13,732 bases of DNA from Deltaproteobacteria bacterium UBA2221. GTDB taxonomy: Bacteria; Desulfobacterota; Syntrophorhabdia; Syntrophorhabdales; WCHB1-27. Both the position numbers and the translations under genes were made by a program. Below, in pieces: positions 6,959 through 13,732 of the stretch (within the stretch, counting starts at the first letter, position 1; each line of letters opens with the position of its first letter). A model generated the notes under the pieces. That model did not search any database, was not told the DNA's origin, and worked only from the letters and a program-made list of their open reading frames with translations. The stretch spans positions 1 through 13,732 of the forward strand of contig DCUF01000066.1 of assembly GCA_002328485.1 (NCBI GenBank), written 5' to 3'.

Positions 6959-9577
6959 GTGCAATCGAAACAACTTCGACAAGGATTTCTGGATTTCTTC
7001 GCAGGACAGAGCCACACAATCGTCCCCAGCGCCCCCCTGGTGCCCGAAAAAGACCCGAGCCTTCTGTTCACCAATGCGGGTATGGTCCAGTTCAAGAATA
7101 CCTTTCTGGGGCAAGAGAAGAGGGCATACACCAGGGCGACCAGCTCGCAGAAATGCGTGCGGGCAGGGGGTAAACACAACGACCTGGACAATGTGGGCAG
7201 AACCTTACGGCACCACACCTTTTTCGAGATGCTGGGCAATTTCTCCTTCGGCGACTACTTCAAGAAGGAGGCGATTGCCTATGCCTGGGAGTATCTGCTC
7301 AAGAACCTGGGCCTTGATCTGTCGAGGATGTGGTTTACCGTCTACAAGGAGGACGACGAGGCCCGCGAGCTCTGGAAAGCGGTAGGTGCCCCGCCGGATC
7401 GTATCGTCGGGCTGGGGGAAAAAGACAATTTCTGGTCCATGGGCGATGAAGGGCCCTGTGGTCCCTGCTCCGAGATCATTTATGACCTGGGAGAGCACGT
7501 GGGATGCGGGAGGCCTACCTGTGGCCTTGAATGCGATTGTGACCGTTTTCTGGAGATCTGGAACCTGGTCTTCATGCAGTACGAGCGGACGAAGGATGGA
7601 CAGATGACCAAGCTGCCGAACCCGTCCATCGATACAGGCATGGGCTTGGAACGCATCTGCTCGGTCATGCAGGGAAAGGTCAGCAATTACGATACCGACC
7701 TCTTTATCCCTTTGATCAGGAAACTGGAGGATATATCGGGTGGGGTCTATGGCGAGAATCCGCAGTCGGACATCGCCTTTCGGGTCATTGCGGACCACGT
7801 CAGGGGAGCGACCTTCGTCATAAACGATGGCGTCCTTCCCTCAAAGGACGGGCGGGGTTATGTGCTCCGCAGGATTATGCGGAGGGCCATCAGGTTCGGC
7901 AAGAAGCTGGGCATAGAGAAGGAGTTCCTGGGAGAGCTGTCTCGGCTCCTTGTTGACATGATGGAGGACGTCTATCCGGACGTCAGGAACAACTACGCCT
8001 ACATCCTCAAGGTGCTACAAGGGGAAGAGGAGCGTTTCCTGGAAACCCTTACGAACGGCATGCGTCTCTACGAAGAGGTGCGGGACGGCCTGAGGGCAAG
8101 GGGCCAGAGGGTCATCCCGGGCGATGTGGTTTACCGATTGTACGATACCTTCGGATTTCCCGTAGACATCACTGAGGATATGGCCGCCGAGGATAGTCTG
8201 GTCATCGATGCCGAGGGGTTTGCCAAGGCCTTGGAAGAGCAGAAAGAGCGTTCCCGTGGGGACTGGAAGGCAAAGAAGGAGGGCTGGTCCAGAGAATTGA
8301 CCGATGCGATTCCGGAAGGGGCCAGGAATATCTTCACCGGATACGAGGCCCTGGAGTCCGAGGCAACGGTCGTGAGCGCTGCAAGGGACGGGGCAGCAGC
8401 CGAGGAGTTGGCTGCCGGTGAGGAGGGCGACCTCTTCTTTGACGTCACCCCCTTCTACGGTGAGGCAGGCGGACAGGTATGCGATGAGGGCCTGGTTGAG
8501 AGCGGCGATTCGAGGGCAGTGGTGACTGCCGTCAATCGGGTGCGGGACGATCTGTGGTCACACCATGTACGCGTTGAAAAAGGATCGTTTAGGGAGGGAC
8601 AGAAGGCCCGGTTGGTCGTTGATAGGGAAAGGAGAAAGTCTATAGCCCGCAATCACAGCGCAACCCATCTCCTGCAGTACGGTCTTCGAAAGATCCTCGG
8701 CGATCACGTCAAGCAATCGGGCTCCCTCGTAGACCCTGACCACCTCAGGTTCGACTTTAGTCACTTCCAGGCCTTGACCCCCGAGGAGATCATTGCCGTG
8801 GAGGATACGGCAAATGAAAAAATCCTGGCAGCCATCGATGTGAACACAGAGCTAAAGACCAAGGAAGAGGCGATCCGGGAGGGTGCAACCGCGCTTTTCG
8901 AGGAGAAATACGGAGAGGCCGTTCGGGTCGTCAAGATGGCAGACTTCAGTGCTGAACTCTGTGGCGGCACGCATGTGCAGAACACCGGCGAGATTGGGAG
9001 CCTGGCGATCATAAGCGAGGGATCTCTGGCCTACGGCGTCCGGCGTATAGAGGCGGTCACAGGAAAGGCAGCCATACGATACCGCAGAAAGCTGGAGGGC
9101 ATGGTCAAGGCCCTGGCAAAAGAGCTGAACACAGAGATAGAAAAGGTGCCCGAACGTGTCGAGGCCATCATGGCCGACCTCAGCATGCGCGAGAAGGAGT
9201 TGCAGCGGGTCAGGGAGGGCGGGGTCCGCCAGCAGGTTGAAGCTGCCATAGGACGGGCGCGGGAGAAAGATGGAGCCCAGATCATCTTTCTCTATGTTGA
9301 TGGCGCCAAGGCTGACGATCTCAGAAAGGTGACCGATCTCATCCGGAGCAAGGTGAAGAGCTGTATAGCCGTCGCAGGGACCAGGGATGAGAGCAAAGGA
9401 CTCATCGTTGTCTCGGTGGCAAAGGAGCTGCAGGACCGGTTTAGTGCCGGCAAGATCGTGAAGGGTATTTGCGAGAGATTCGGCGGCAAGGGCGGAGGGA
9501 ATCCAAACATGGCCCAAGGGGGCGTGCCAGGGGAAAAGGTCGAAGAGGCGCTTCGTTCGTTGGAAGAGATACTCTAA
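6959..9577 (+). CDS. alaS: Alanyl-tRNA synthetase
   Basis: Charges tRNA-Ala with alanine and edits mischarged Ser and Gly. The 872-residue protein is full length. The class II catalytic core lies in about residues 1-250 (TNAGMVQFKNTFLG, KCVRAGGKHNDLDNVGRT, HHTFFEMLGNFSFGDYFK, SMGDEGPCGPCSEI, NPSIDTGMGLERI). The tRNA-recognition region follows. The editing domain carries the zinc-type motifs HSATH near residues 565-569 and CGGTH near 668-672. The C-terminal DHHA1-type domain ends with GGKGGGNPNMAQGG. The GTG start is two bases after the recA stop, with AAAGGA upstream inside recA. The recA-alaS adjacency recurs in many bacteria. It is the last gene of the plus-strand run, facing a convergent gene. 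Confidence 0.98.
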   Translation: MQSKQLRQGFLDFFAGQSHTIVPSAPLVPEKDPSLLFTNAGMVQFKNTFLGQEKRAYTRATSSQKCVRAGGKHNDLDNVGRTLRHHTFFEMLGNFSFGDYFKKEAIAYAWEYLLKNLGLDLSRMWFTVYKEDDEARELWKAVGAPPDRIVGLGEKDNFWSMGDEGPCGPCSEIIYDLGEHVGCGRPTCGLECDCDRFLEIWNLVFMQYERTKDGQMTKLPNPSIDTGMGLERICSVMQGKVSNYDTDLFIPLIRKLEDISGGVYGENPQSDIAFRVIADHVRGATFVINDGVLPSKDGRGYVLRRIMRRAIRFGKKLGIEKEFLGELSRLLVDMMEDVYPDVRNNYAYILKVLQGEEERFLETLTNGMRLYEEVRDGLRARGQRVIPGDVVYRLYDTFGFPVDITEDMAAEDSLVIDAEGFAKALEEQKERSRGDWKAKKEGWSRELTDAIPEGARNIFTGYEALESEATVVSAARDGAAAEELAAGEEGDLFFDVTPFYGEAGGQVCDEGLVESGDSRAVVTAVNRVRDDLWSHHVRVEKGSFREGQKARLVVDRERRKSIARNHSATHLLQYGLRKILGDHVKQSGSLVDPDHLRFDFSHFQALTPEEIIAVEDTANEKILAAIDVNTELKTKEEAIREGATALFEEKYGEAVRVVKMADFSAELCGGTHVQNTGEIGSLAIISEGSLAYGVRRIEAVTGKAAIRYRRKLEGMVKALAKELNTEIEKVPERVEAIMADLSMREKELQRVREGGVRQQVEAAIGRAREKDGAQIIFLYVDGAKADDLRKVTDLIRSKVKSCIAVAGTRDESKGLIVVSVAKELQDRFSAGKIVKGICERFGGKGGGNPNMAQGGVPGEKVEEALRSLEEIL

Positions 9578-9617
9578 ACCCCCTTTTTACCATCGTCTAT
9601 GACGATATGTTCACAGG

Positions 9618-9645
9618 GGTGCTGCGGTCGGGGGCAGCGTTTTCT
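9618..9645 (+). terminator. Weak intrinsic-terminator-like hairpin after alaS
   Basis: GCTGC at 9621-9625 pairs with GCAGC at 9634-9638, extended by G-U wobbles, and is followed by GTTTTCT. The core stem is short and the T tract is broken. Position between two convergent genes is the main support; it could also be chance. Confidence 0.35.
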
Positions 9646-9646
9646 C

Positions 9647-10108
9647 TTACCCTGTCCTCTTCATGTATTGGTAGAGATCCTGGGTTTTGTAGTGGTTGCC
9701 CTTCACGTACTCCAGAAGCCTTTTGAACATGGGCTTTTCTATGTAGCCCGGCGTTTCCACAATACGTTTTCCCGACCCTTCGAGAAACCAGAAGGTAGGA
9801 TAGACGTTCACCGAATAGCGTTTGACGAGGGCTCGATTTCCTTCCGCAGAGATCCTCACGACATGAAAGCCAGCGAGAATTTTAATGATCTCTTTGTCCG
9901 ATAACGTGTCCTGCTCCATGAGCGCGCAATAGGGACAGTGCCGGCTGGAGAAATAGAGCATGACGGGCTTGCCGTCTTTCTTTGCGCTTCCCAGTGCCTT
10001 TTCATATTCCGGGAAAGAAACGGACGTCTTGGCGTCGGTGCAAGACAGGGGAAAGAGCATGATCATGATCATAAGGACAAAAGGGGCCACCTTTTTGCAG
10101 TGTATCAT
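9647..10108 (-). CDS. Exported thioredoxin-fold protein with CPYC active site
   Basis: Probable periplasmic thiol-disulfide or protein-folding factor. From the ATG at 10108 it is 153 residues. There is an N-terminal export signal or membrane anchor (KK at residues 5-6, hydrophobic 7-22, Cys23). The thioredoxin fold has the redox motif CPYC at residues 58-61 within MLYFSSRHCPYC, and the cis-proline YPT at 103-105 in a VNVYPTFWFLEGSGKRI context. PLSC is an imperfect lipobox because of the Pro, so lipidation is uncertain. The arrangement matches small thioredoxin-like proteins with glutaredoxin-type CxxC motifs rather than classical TrxA (CGPC). An upstream in-frame start at 10228 would run into the groES promoter region and spoil the signal sequence. 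The gene is convergent with alaS and divergent from groES. The substrate cannot be deduced; a role in maturation of exported Cys-rich proteins is only a guess. Confidence 0.85.
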   Translation of the reverse strand: MIHCKKVAPFVLMIMIMLFPLSCTDAKTSVSFPEYEKALGSAKKDGKPVMLYFSSRHCPYCALMEQDTLSDKEIIKILAGFHVVRISAEGNRALVKRYSVNVYPTFWFLEGSGKRIVETPGYIEKPMFKRLLEYVKGNHYKTQDLYQYMKRTG

Positions 10109-10114
10109 GGCCAG

Positions 10115-10144
10115 AGTATAATACCAGATCCACGCTTCAATCAA
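10115..10144 (-). promoter_or_regulatory. Putative sigma-70 promoter of the thioredoxin-like gene
   Basis: On the minus strand TTGATT (10144-10139) and TATACT (10120-10115) are separated by 18 nt. The expected transcription start, seven bases past the -10 box, falls on the A of the ATG at 10108. The transcript would then be leaderless, consistent with the lack of a Shine-Dalgarno sequence. Prediction only. Confidence 0.5.
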
Positions 10145-10184
10145 GGGCCGGGAGGCTGGCGCTGAAAAAACCTTCCCGCAGCTC

Positions 10185-10213
10185 TTGACAAGAACCATCG
10201 TGACCAATATATT
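10185..10213 (+). promoter_or_regulatory. Near-consensus sigma-70 promoter of groESL
   Basis: TTGACA at 10185-10190 and TATATT at 10208-10213 are exactly 17 nt apart, a near-perfect housekeeping promoter. The predicted start is about 10219-10221, giving a leader of roughly 56 nt before groES. No heat-shock-sigma (RpoH) type -35/-10 is needed, which fits control by a repressor. Confidence 0.85.
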
Positions 10214-10217
10214 TTTT

Positions 10218-10244
10218 CTGGCAATCACAACCTACGATTGCTAA
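10218..10244 (+). promoter_or_regulatory. Variant CIRCE operator (putative HrcA binding site)
   Basis: CTGGCAATC at 10218-10226 and GATTGCTAA at 10236-10244 form an inverted repeat with a 9 nt spacer. The CIRCE consensus is TTAGCACTC-N9-GAGTGCTAA, so the left arm matches at 6 of 9 positions and the right arm at 8 of 9. The C-to-A change in the left arm is mirrored by G-to-T in the right arm, so pairing is kept. It begins at the predicted transcription start, the usual place for CIRCE upstream of groESL. HrcA control is inferred; no hrcA is in the window. Confidence 0.7.
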
Positions 10245-10275
10245 CAGCCTAAAATCCAGAAAGGAGTGTGAGACG

Positions 10276-10566
10276 ATGAAGGTTAAGCCATTACAGGACA
10301 GACTCGTCGTGAAGAGACTTGCAGAGGAGGAGAAAACAAAAGGTGGAATTATCATTCCCGACGCTGCCAAAGAGAAGCCTCAGGAAGGCAAAGTGATAGC
10401 AGTGGGCCCGGGCAAGGTCACGGATAACGGCCAGAGGGTTACCCCCGAGGTCAAGGCGGGAGACAAAGTGTTGTTCGGGAAATACGCAGGTACCGAGATA
10501 AAGATCGATGGTGAGGAACACCTTATTCTTCGCGAGGATGACGTTCTCGCAATAATCGAAGACTAA
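10276..10566 (+). CDS. groES: Co-chaperonin GroES (Hsp10)
   Basis: Seven-subunit lid of the GroEL folding chamber. The 96 residues are full length and typical: MKVKPLQDRLVVKRL, the mobile loop EEEKTKGGIIIPD (residues about 17-29) that contacts GroEL, GKVIAVGPGKV, VKAGDKVLFGKYAGTEIKIDGEE and the closing LREDDVLAIIED. AAGGAG precedes the ATG by a good distance. It is the first gene of the two-gene groESL operon, 17 nt before groEL, and lies behind a strong promoter and CIRCE-like repeat, so heat-inducible derepression is expected. Confidence 0.98.
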   Translation: MKVKPLQDRLVVKRLAEEEKTKGGIIIPDAAKEKPQEGKVIAVGPGKVTDNGQRVTPEVKAGDKVLFGKYAGTEIKIDGEEHLILREDDVLAIIED

Positions 10567-10583
10567 AAGAAGGAGGACATAGA

Positions 10584-12221
10584 ATGGCAAAGGAAATCCT
10601 GTACGATCAGAAGGCGAGGGAGTGCATGCTGAAGGGCGTGAACACGCTCGCTGATGCCGTAAAAGTGACACTCGGCCCGAAGGGCAGAAACGTTATTTTG
10701 GAGAAGTCGTTTGGTTCACCCACCGTTACAAAGGACGGCGTGACTGTGGCGAAAGAAGTGGAGTTGGAAGACAAGTTCGAGAATATGGGCGCCCAGATGG
10801 TTAAAGAGGTTGCCAGCAAGACCTCCGATGTGGCCGGTGACGGAACCACCACAGCCACTGTTCTCGCCCAGGCCATCTTTAAGGAAGGCGCGAAGCTGGT
10901 TGCAGCCGGTCACAACCCCATGGAACTGAAGAGGGGCATAGACAAGGCCGTGGCAACCGTAATAGATGAGCTGAAGAAGATGTCCAAGCCGACCAAGGAT
11001 CAGAAAGAGATCGCCCAGGTCGGAACCATCTCCGCCAACAACGACGAGACCATCGGAAACATCATTGCTGAGGCCATGGGCAAGGTCGGAAAGGAAGGCG
11101 TCATTACCGTTGAAGAAGCAAAAAGCATGGAAACCCATCTCGACATCGTCGAGGGTATGCAGTTCGACAAAGGCTATCTTTCTCCCTATTTCGTAACCAA
11201 CCCCGAAAAGATGGAAGCCATTCTTGAGGACCCCGTCATCCTGATCAACGAGAAGAAGATCAGCACCATGAAGGATCTACTCCCCATCCTCGAACAGGTG
11301 GCGAAGACCGGCAGAAACCTTCTGATCATCGCAGAGGATATCGAGGGTGAGGCATTGGCCACCCTGGTCGTAAACAAGCTGAGAGGCACCCTGAAGGTTG
11401 CAGCCGTAAAGGCCCCTGGTTTTGGCGACAGAAGAAAGGCCATGCTCGAGGATATCGCCATTTTGACCGGCGGACAGGTAGTTTCGGAAGAGCTCGGCAT
11501 TAAGCTAGATTCCATCTCCCTGAAGGATCTTGGTTCCGCGAAGCGCGTCGCCATTGACAAGGATAACACGACCATAGTCGATGGCGCCGGCGACAAGAAA
11601 GATATCGAGGCCAGGGTTAAACAGATCAGAACCCAGATTGAGGAAACCACCTCCGATTACGATCGGGAGAAGCTGCAGGAAAGGCTGGCCAAGTTGGTGG
11701 GCGGCGTAGCCGTCATCAATGTTGGTGCAGCGACCGAGACTGAGATGAAAGAGAAGAAGGCCCGTGTTGAGGACGCCCTCAATGCAACCAAGGCCGCAGT
11801 CGAAGAGGGGATTATCCCCGGCGGCGGCGTAGCCTTCATCCGCTCTCTTGCCTCGCTCGATCAGCTTCAGGTTCAGGCGGAAGGCGAGCGCAAGTTCGGT
11901 GTCCAGATCATCAAGAAGGCCCTTGAAGAGCCGATGAGATGGATCGCCCAGAATGCCGGCCATGACGGCTCGATCATCATCGAGAAGGTAAAGAATGCGA
12001 AGGACAATTTCGGATTTGACGCCGGCAAAGAGGTCTTTGTGGACGACATGATGGAAGCCGGTATCATTGACCCGACGAAGGTCGCCCGCTCGGCACTCCA
12101 GAATGCCGCCTCAGTAGCAGCACTGCTGCTGACGACTGATGCCATGATCGCAGAGAAGCCGAAGGAAAAGGCTTCGTTCCCTCCGATGCCCCCGGGCGGC
12201 GGAATGGGTGATATGTACTAG
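10584..12221 (+). CDS. groEL: Chaperonin GroEL (Hsp60)
   Basis: ATP-driven double-ring chaperonin that folds cytoplasmic proteins with GroES. The 545-residue protein is full length. Features are the equatorial ATP site (VTLGPKGRNV, DGVTVAKE, GDGTTTATVLAQAI near residues 86-99), the apical domain with PYFVTNPEKMEA and the helix region KDLLPILEQVAKTGRNLLIIAEDIEGEALATL, KAPGFGDRRKAMLEDIA, and IIPGGGVAF near residue 413. The flexible tail is short (PPGGGMGDMY) with one GGM unit rather than a repeat. AGGAGG precedes the ATG. The gene is followed 27 nt later by a strong terminator, closing the operon. Confidence 0.99.
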   Translation: MAKEILYDQKARECMLKGVNTLADAVKVTLGPKGRNVILEKSFGSPTVTKDGVTVAKEVELEDKFENMGAQMVKEVASKTSDVAGDGTTTATVLAQAIFKEGAKLVAAGHNPMELKRGIDKAVATVIDELKKMSKPTKDQKEIAQVGTISANNDETIGNIIAEAMGKVGKEGVITVEEAKSMETHLDIVEGMQFDKGYLSPYFVTNPEKMEAILEDPVILINEKKISTMKDLLPILEQVAKTGRNLLIIAEDIEGEALATLVVNKLRGTLKVAAVKAPGFGDRRKAMLEDIAILTGGQVVSEELGIKLDSISLKDLGSAKRVAIDKDNTTIVDGAGDKKDIEARVKQIRTQIEETTSDYDREKLQERLAKLVGGVAVINVGAATETEMKEKKARVEDALNATKAAVEEGIIPGGGVAFIRSLASLDQLQVQAEGERKFGVQIIKKALEEPMRWIAQNAGHDGSIIIEKVKNAKDNFGFDAGKEVFVDDMMEAGIIDPTKVARSALQNAASVAALLLTTDAMIAEKPKEKASFPPMPPGGGMGDMY

Positions 12222-12248
12222 GATTTACGATTCAGTTCTCTTTTATTC

Positions 12249-12282
12249 AACAGGCGAGGGGATCTCGGTCCCCTCGCCTGTT
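12249..12282 (+). terminator. Strong rho-independent terminator of groESL
   Basis: A perfect 14 bp stem (12249-12262 with 12269-12282), built around CAGGCGAGGGGA, has a 6 nt loop. Its 3' arm ends in TT of a TTTTGT run. It starts 27 nt after the groEL stop. Confidence 0.95.
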
Positions 12283-12413
12283 TTGTGCTCTCTCGCACCC
12301 ACTTCACAACTCACCATGCCCACGGTAGAGCGTACTGATTTCCACATCTCCTGTTGCAGTCGGACCATTTCGTGAGCATTCTTATATAGATGCCATTTTA
12401 TCCAATCACAGCC

Positions 12414-12420
12414 AGGGGGT
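12414..12420 (+). promoter_or_regulatory. Ribosome binding site for the cytochrome gene
   Basis: AGGGGGT lies 5 nt before the ATG at 12426 and decides between this codon and an in-frame ATG 12 codons upstream (12390), which has no ribosome site and would weaken the signal peptide. Confidence 0.7.
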
Positions 12421-12425
12421 GCTTG

Positions 12426-13601
12426 ATGGCGAGAGGATGTGTTGGGCTATTGATCTTGGTTGCACTGGTGGTCACGACATCAGTTTCAGCGGGGGACAGC
12501 AAGAAAGAATTTGTGGGTTCTGATAAATGCATGGTCTGCCACTCGGAACAGCACAGAAGCTGGAAAACGACGTTTCATAGCAAAATAGTGCAGCCCAGAA
12601 AGGGAGGTATTCTCAGAGACTCGGTTGCGAAGTGGGCTACGGATGGAAGGAATCCGGGGCCGACAACCGCCAACGTCACGGGCAAGGCCGTTAAGCTCGA
12701 TGACGTCCAGTACGTGATCGGCTCTCAGTGGAAGCAACGCTATCTGGTGAAAAACAGCGAGACCGGAGGATTCGAGCTTCTCAATAAACAATTCAACCGT
12801 CTGAGCGGCGGATGGGAGAATTACGGCAACAAGAACGATTGGAATACCAACTGCGCCACCTGCCACACGACGGGATACCGCGTACTCGACGTGGACAGGG
12901 TTACCGGCAAGACCCTCAAGGATGAGTGGAGCGAGATGGGCGTCGGCTGTGAGGCCTGCCACGGGCCCGGGGCGGCGCACCTTGCTGCCAAGGGTAAGGA
13001 TAGGAAGAAAACCATTTTCAATCCGGCCAATGTCAGCATCCAGGCGCAGTCGAAAGTTTGTGGCTACTGTCATATCCGGTTAGAGAACGAACAGTATAGA
13101 ACCGCCCAGGGAAATCCTCGCGAGGACCTCCCTGCCCCAGGGATAGGGGGTAGCTACAAGGCGGGCGAAGATTGGGCCATATGGTATCCTGAGCACGTCA
13201 CGATCCCTGGCGTCCAACCAGACAGGCCTTTCACGGCGGAATATAAAGGCGACTTGAAGGGGATGTTCATGATTGATGAATTTGCGAAGGCCAACAACAT
13301 TTTCGAGGAAGCAAAACACCACCAAGAATATCAGGGCTTTCTTCAATCACAGCACTACAAAAGCGGGAAGATGTCCTGTGTCACCTGCCACTCTCCACAC
13401 GCTGGCAAGGGTAAACCCAAAAAGATAGCCGCTGCATCCTGTATCACCTGCCACGACACATCGTATACCGTGTCCAAGTATATGCCCAACACCGGGAAGA
13501 CAGCTGACAATTTGTTTGTCCGTACCCACACGTTCGGTAAGAACCCTCGCAAGGGGGCCAGGGGTGCAGCCGACATGGGGCCTCCCAATTACTATGAATA
13601 G
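12426..13601 (+). CDS. Periplasmic six-haem c-type cytochrome (cytochrome c554-like)
   Basis: Electron-carrying multihaem cytochrome c. From the ATG at 12426 it is 391 residues, with a signal peptide (Arg3, hydrophobic 6-18, likely cleavage after SVSA at residue 22). Six CxxCH haem sites are visible: CMVCH 35-39, CATCH 143-147, CEACH 175-179, CGYCH 212-216, CVTCH 318-322 and CITCH 339-343. The first site context VGSDKCMVCHSEQHRSW and CEACHGPGAAH recall the cytochrome c554 / multihaem family. Additional His residues (for example in FHSKIV, QSQHYKSG, VRTHTFGKNP) could be distal ligands. Spacing is uneven, with about 100 residues between haems 1 and 2 and between 4 and 5, leaving room for non-haem structure. 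It could be an electron shuttle or a catalytic subunit; sequence alone does not say which. A possible next gene begins 81 nt downstream. Confidence 0.92.
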   Translation: MARGCVGLLILVALVVTTSVSAGDSKKEFVGSDKCMVCHSEQHRSWKTTFHSKIVQPRKGGILRDSVAKWATDGRNPGPTTANVTGKAVKLDDVQYVIGSQWKQRYLVKNSETGGFELLNKQFNRLSGGWENYGNKNDWNTNCATCHTTGYRVLDVDRVTGKTLKDEWSEMGVGCEACHGPGAAHLAAKGKDRKKTIFNPANVSIQAQSKVCGYCHIRLENEQYRTAQGNPREDLPAPGIGGSYKAGEDWAIWYPEHVTIPGVQPDRPFTAEYKGDLKGMFMIDEFAKANNIFEEAKHHQEYQGFLQSQHYKSGKMSCVTCHSPHAGKGKPKKIAAASCITCHDTSYTVSKYMPNTGKTADNLFVRTHTFGKNPRKGARGAADMGPPNYYE

Positions 13602-13682
13602 CCTTCCCTCTCATTTTGTACGAGTGGCAACCCCTACACCTGAGGAGAGGTTTCGGTTGGCTTTCCCGCGCCCTTGGGGGCT

Positions 13683-13732
13683 ATGAATCAGGGCAAGGAG
13701 ACCCCCACTAGACCCTTCCTCAAAATTAACTC
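13683..13732 (+). CDS. Possible start of a gene running off the window
   Basis: An ATG at 13683 opens a frame that stays open for 16 codons to the window end (MNQGKETPTRPFLKIN). A G-rich stretch (TTGGGGG) lies just upstream and could serve as a ribosome site, though the spacing is short. Too little sequence remains to name a family. It lies on the same strand as the cytochrome gene, so a partner redox subunit is conceivable but unproven. Confidence 0.3.
   Translation, partial: MNQGKETPTRPFLKIN

Noticed and set aside
7205..7798. Minus-strand open frame of 197 codons inside alaS
   Set aside because: Lies opposite the conserved catalytic core of alaS and shows no protein-like motif.
8852..9517. 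Long open frame of 221 codons on the minus strand inside alaS
   Set aside because: Completely antisense to well-conserved alaS, with no recognisable domain and no ribosome site; it is a by-product of codon bias.
9592..9606. Perfect inverted repeat ATCGTC-TAT-GACGAT just after alaS
   Set aside because: Only 6 bp with a 3 nt loop and no T tract on either side, so not a convincing terminator or operator.
12360..12388. TATATA at 12383-12388 as a -10 box for the cytochrome gene
   Set aside because: No acceptable -35 at 16-18 nt upstream; a promoter is likely somewhere in 12283-12413 but I cannot place it.
12486..13073. Minus-strand 195-codon frame opposite the cytochrome gene
   Set aside because: The plus strand carries a signal peptide and six CxxCH motifs; the antisense frame has none of these.
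13628..13659. Nested hairpin CAACC...ACCT-gaggag-AGGT...GGTTG after the cytochrome gene
   Set aside because: Short stems separated by an internal loop and no T run; weak as a terminator and could be chance.

Overview
The window looks like a chromosomal segment of a Gram-negative, probably anaerobic bacterium of the Desulfobacterota (old Deltaproteobacteria) type. This is inferred from four things: the long-form HisG, a compact pgpA-cinA(pncC)-thpR-recA-alaS run, a periplasmic six-haem cytochrome c, and exported proteins with Gram-negative-style signal sequences. No 16S or other decisive marker is present, so the taxonomy is only a lean. There are 15 convincing genes, one doubtful gene start at the right edge, no tRNA or rRNA, no mobile element and no CRISPR array.

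Region 1 (about 6-4489) is a histidine biosynthesis operon on the plus strand: hisG, hisB, hisH, an intercalated gene for a small exported protein of unknown function, hisA, hisF and hisI. Together they cover ATP phosphoribosyl transfer, PR-AMP cyclohydrolysis, ProFAR isomerisation, IGP synthase (both subunits) and IGP dehydration. hisE, hisC, hisD and a HolPase gene are not in the window. Genes from hisB to hisF overlap by 4-11 nt; the only real break is 80 nt between hisF and hisI.

Region 2 (4479-9577) continues on the same strand without a terminator: pgpA (phospholipid synthesis), pncC/cinA C-terminal type (NMN deamidation), thpR (2',3'-cyclic phosphodiesterase fold), recA (recombination) and alaS (alanyl-tRNA synthetase). 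Junctions are GTGA or ATGA overlaps or 2 nt gaps, so regions 1 and 2 could form one transcript of about 9.5 kb or more. recA has no intergenic promoter of its own.

Region 3 (9578-10275) holds a minus-strand gene for a membrane-anchored or exported thioredoxin-fold protein (CPYC active site), convergent with alaS, then a divergent promoter region. The groES promoter here is near-consensus (TTGACA-N17-TATATT). It is followed directly by an inverted repeat that looks like a variant CIRCE (HrcA operator).

Region 4 (10276-12282) is groES-groEL ending in a strong intrinsic terminator. Region 5 (12283-13732) carries the six-haem cytochrome c gene and perhaps the first codons of a following gene.

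Most of the window is conserved housekeeping sequence. The points most worth a second look are the variant CIRCE, the unknown exported protein inside the his operon, the embedding of recA without its own control region, and the apparently leaderless promoter of the thioredoxin-like gene.
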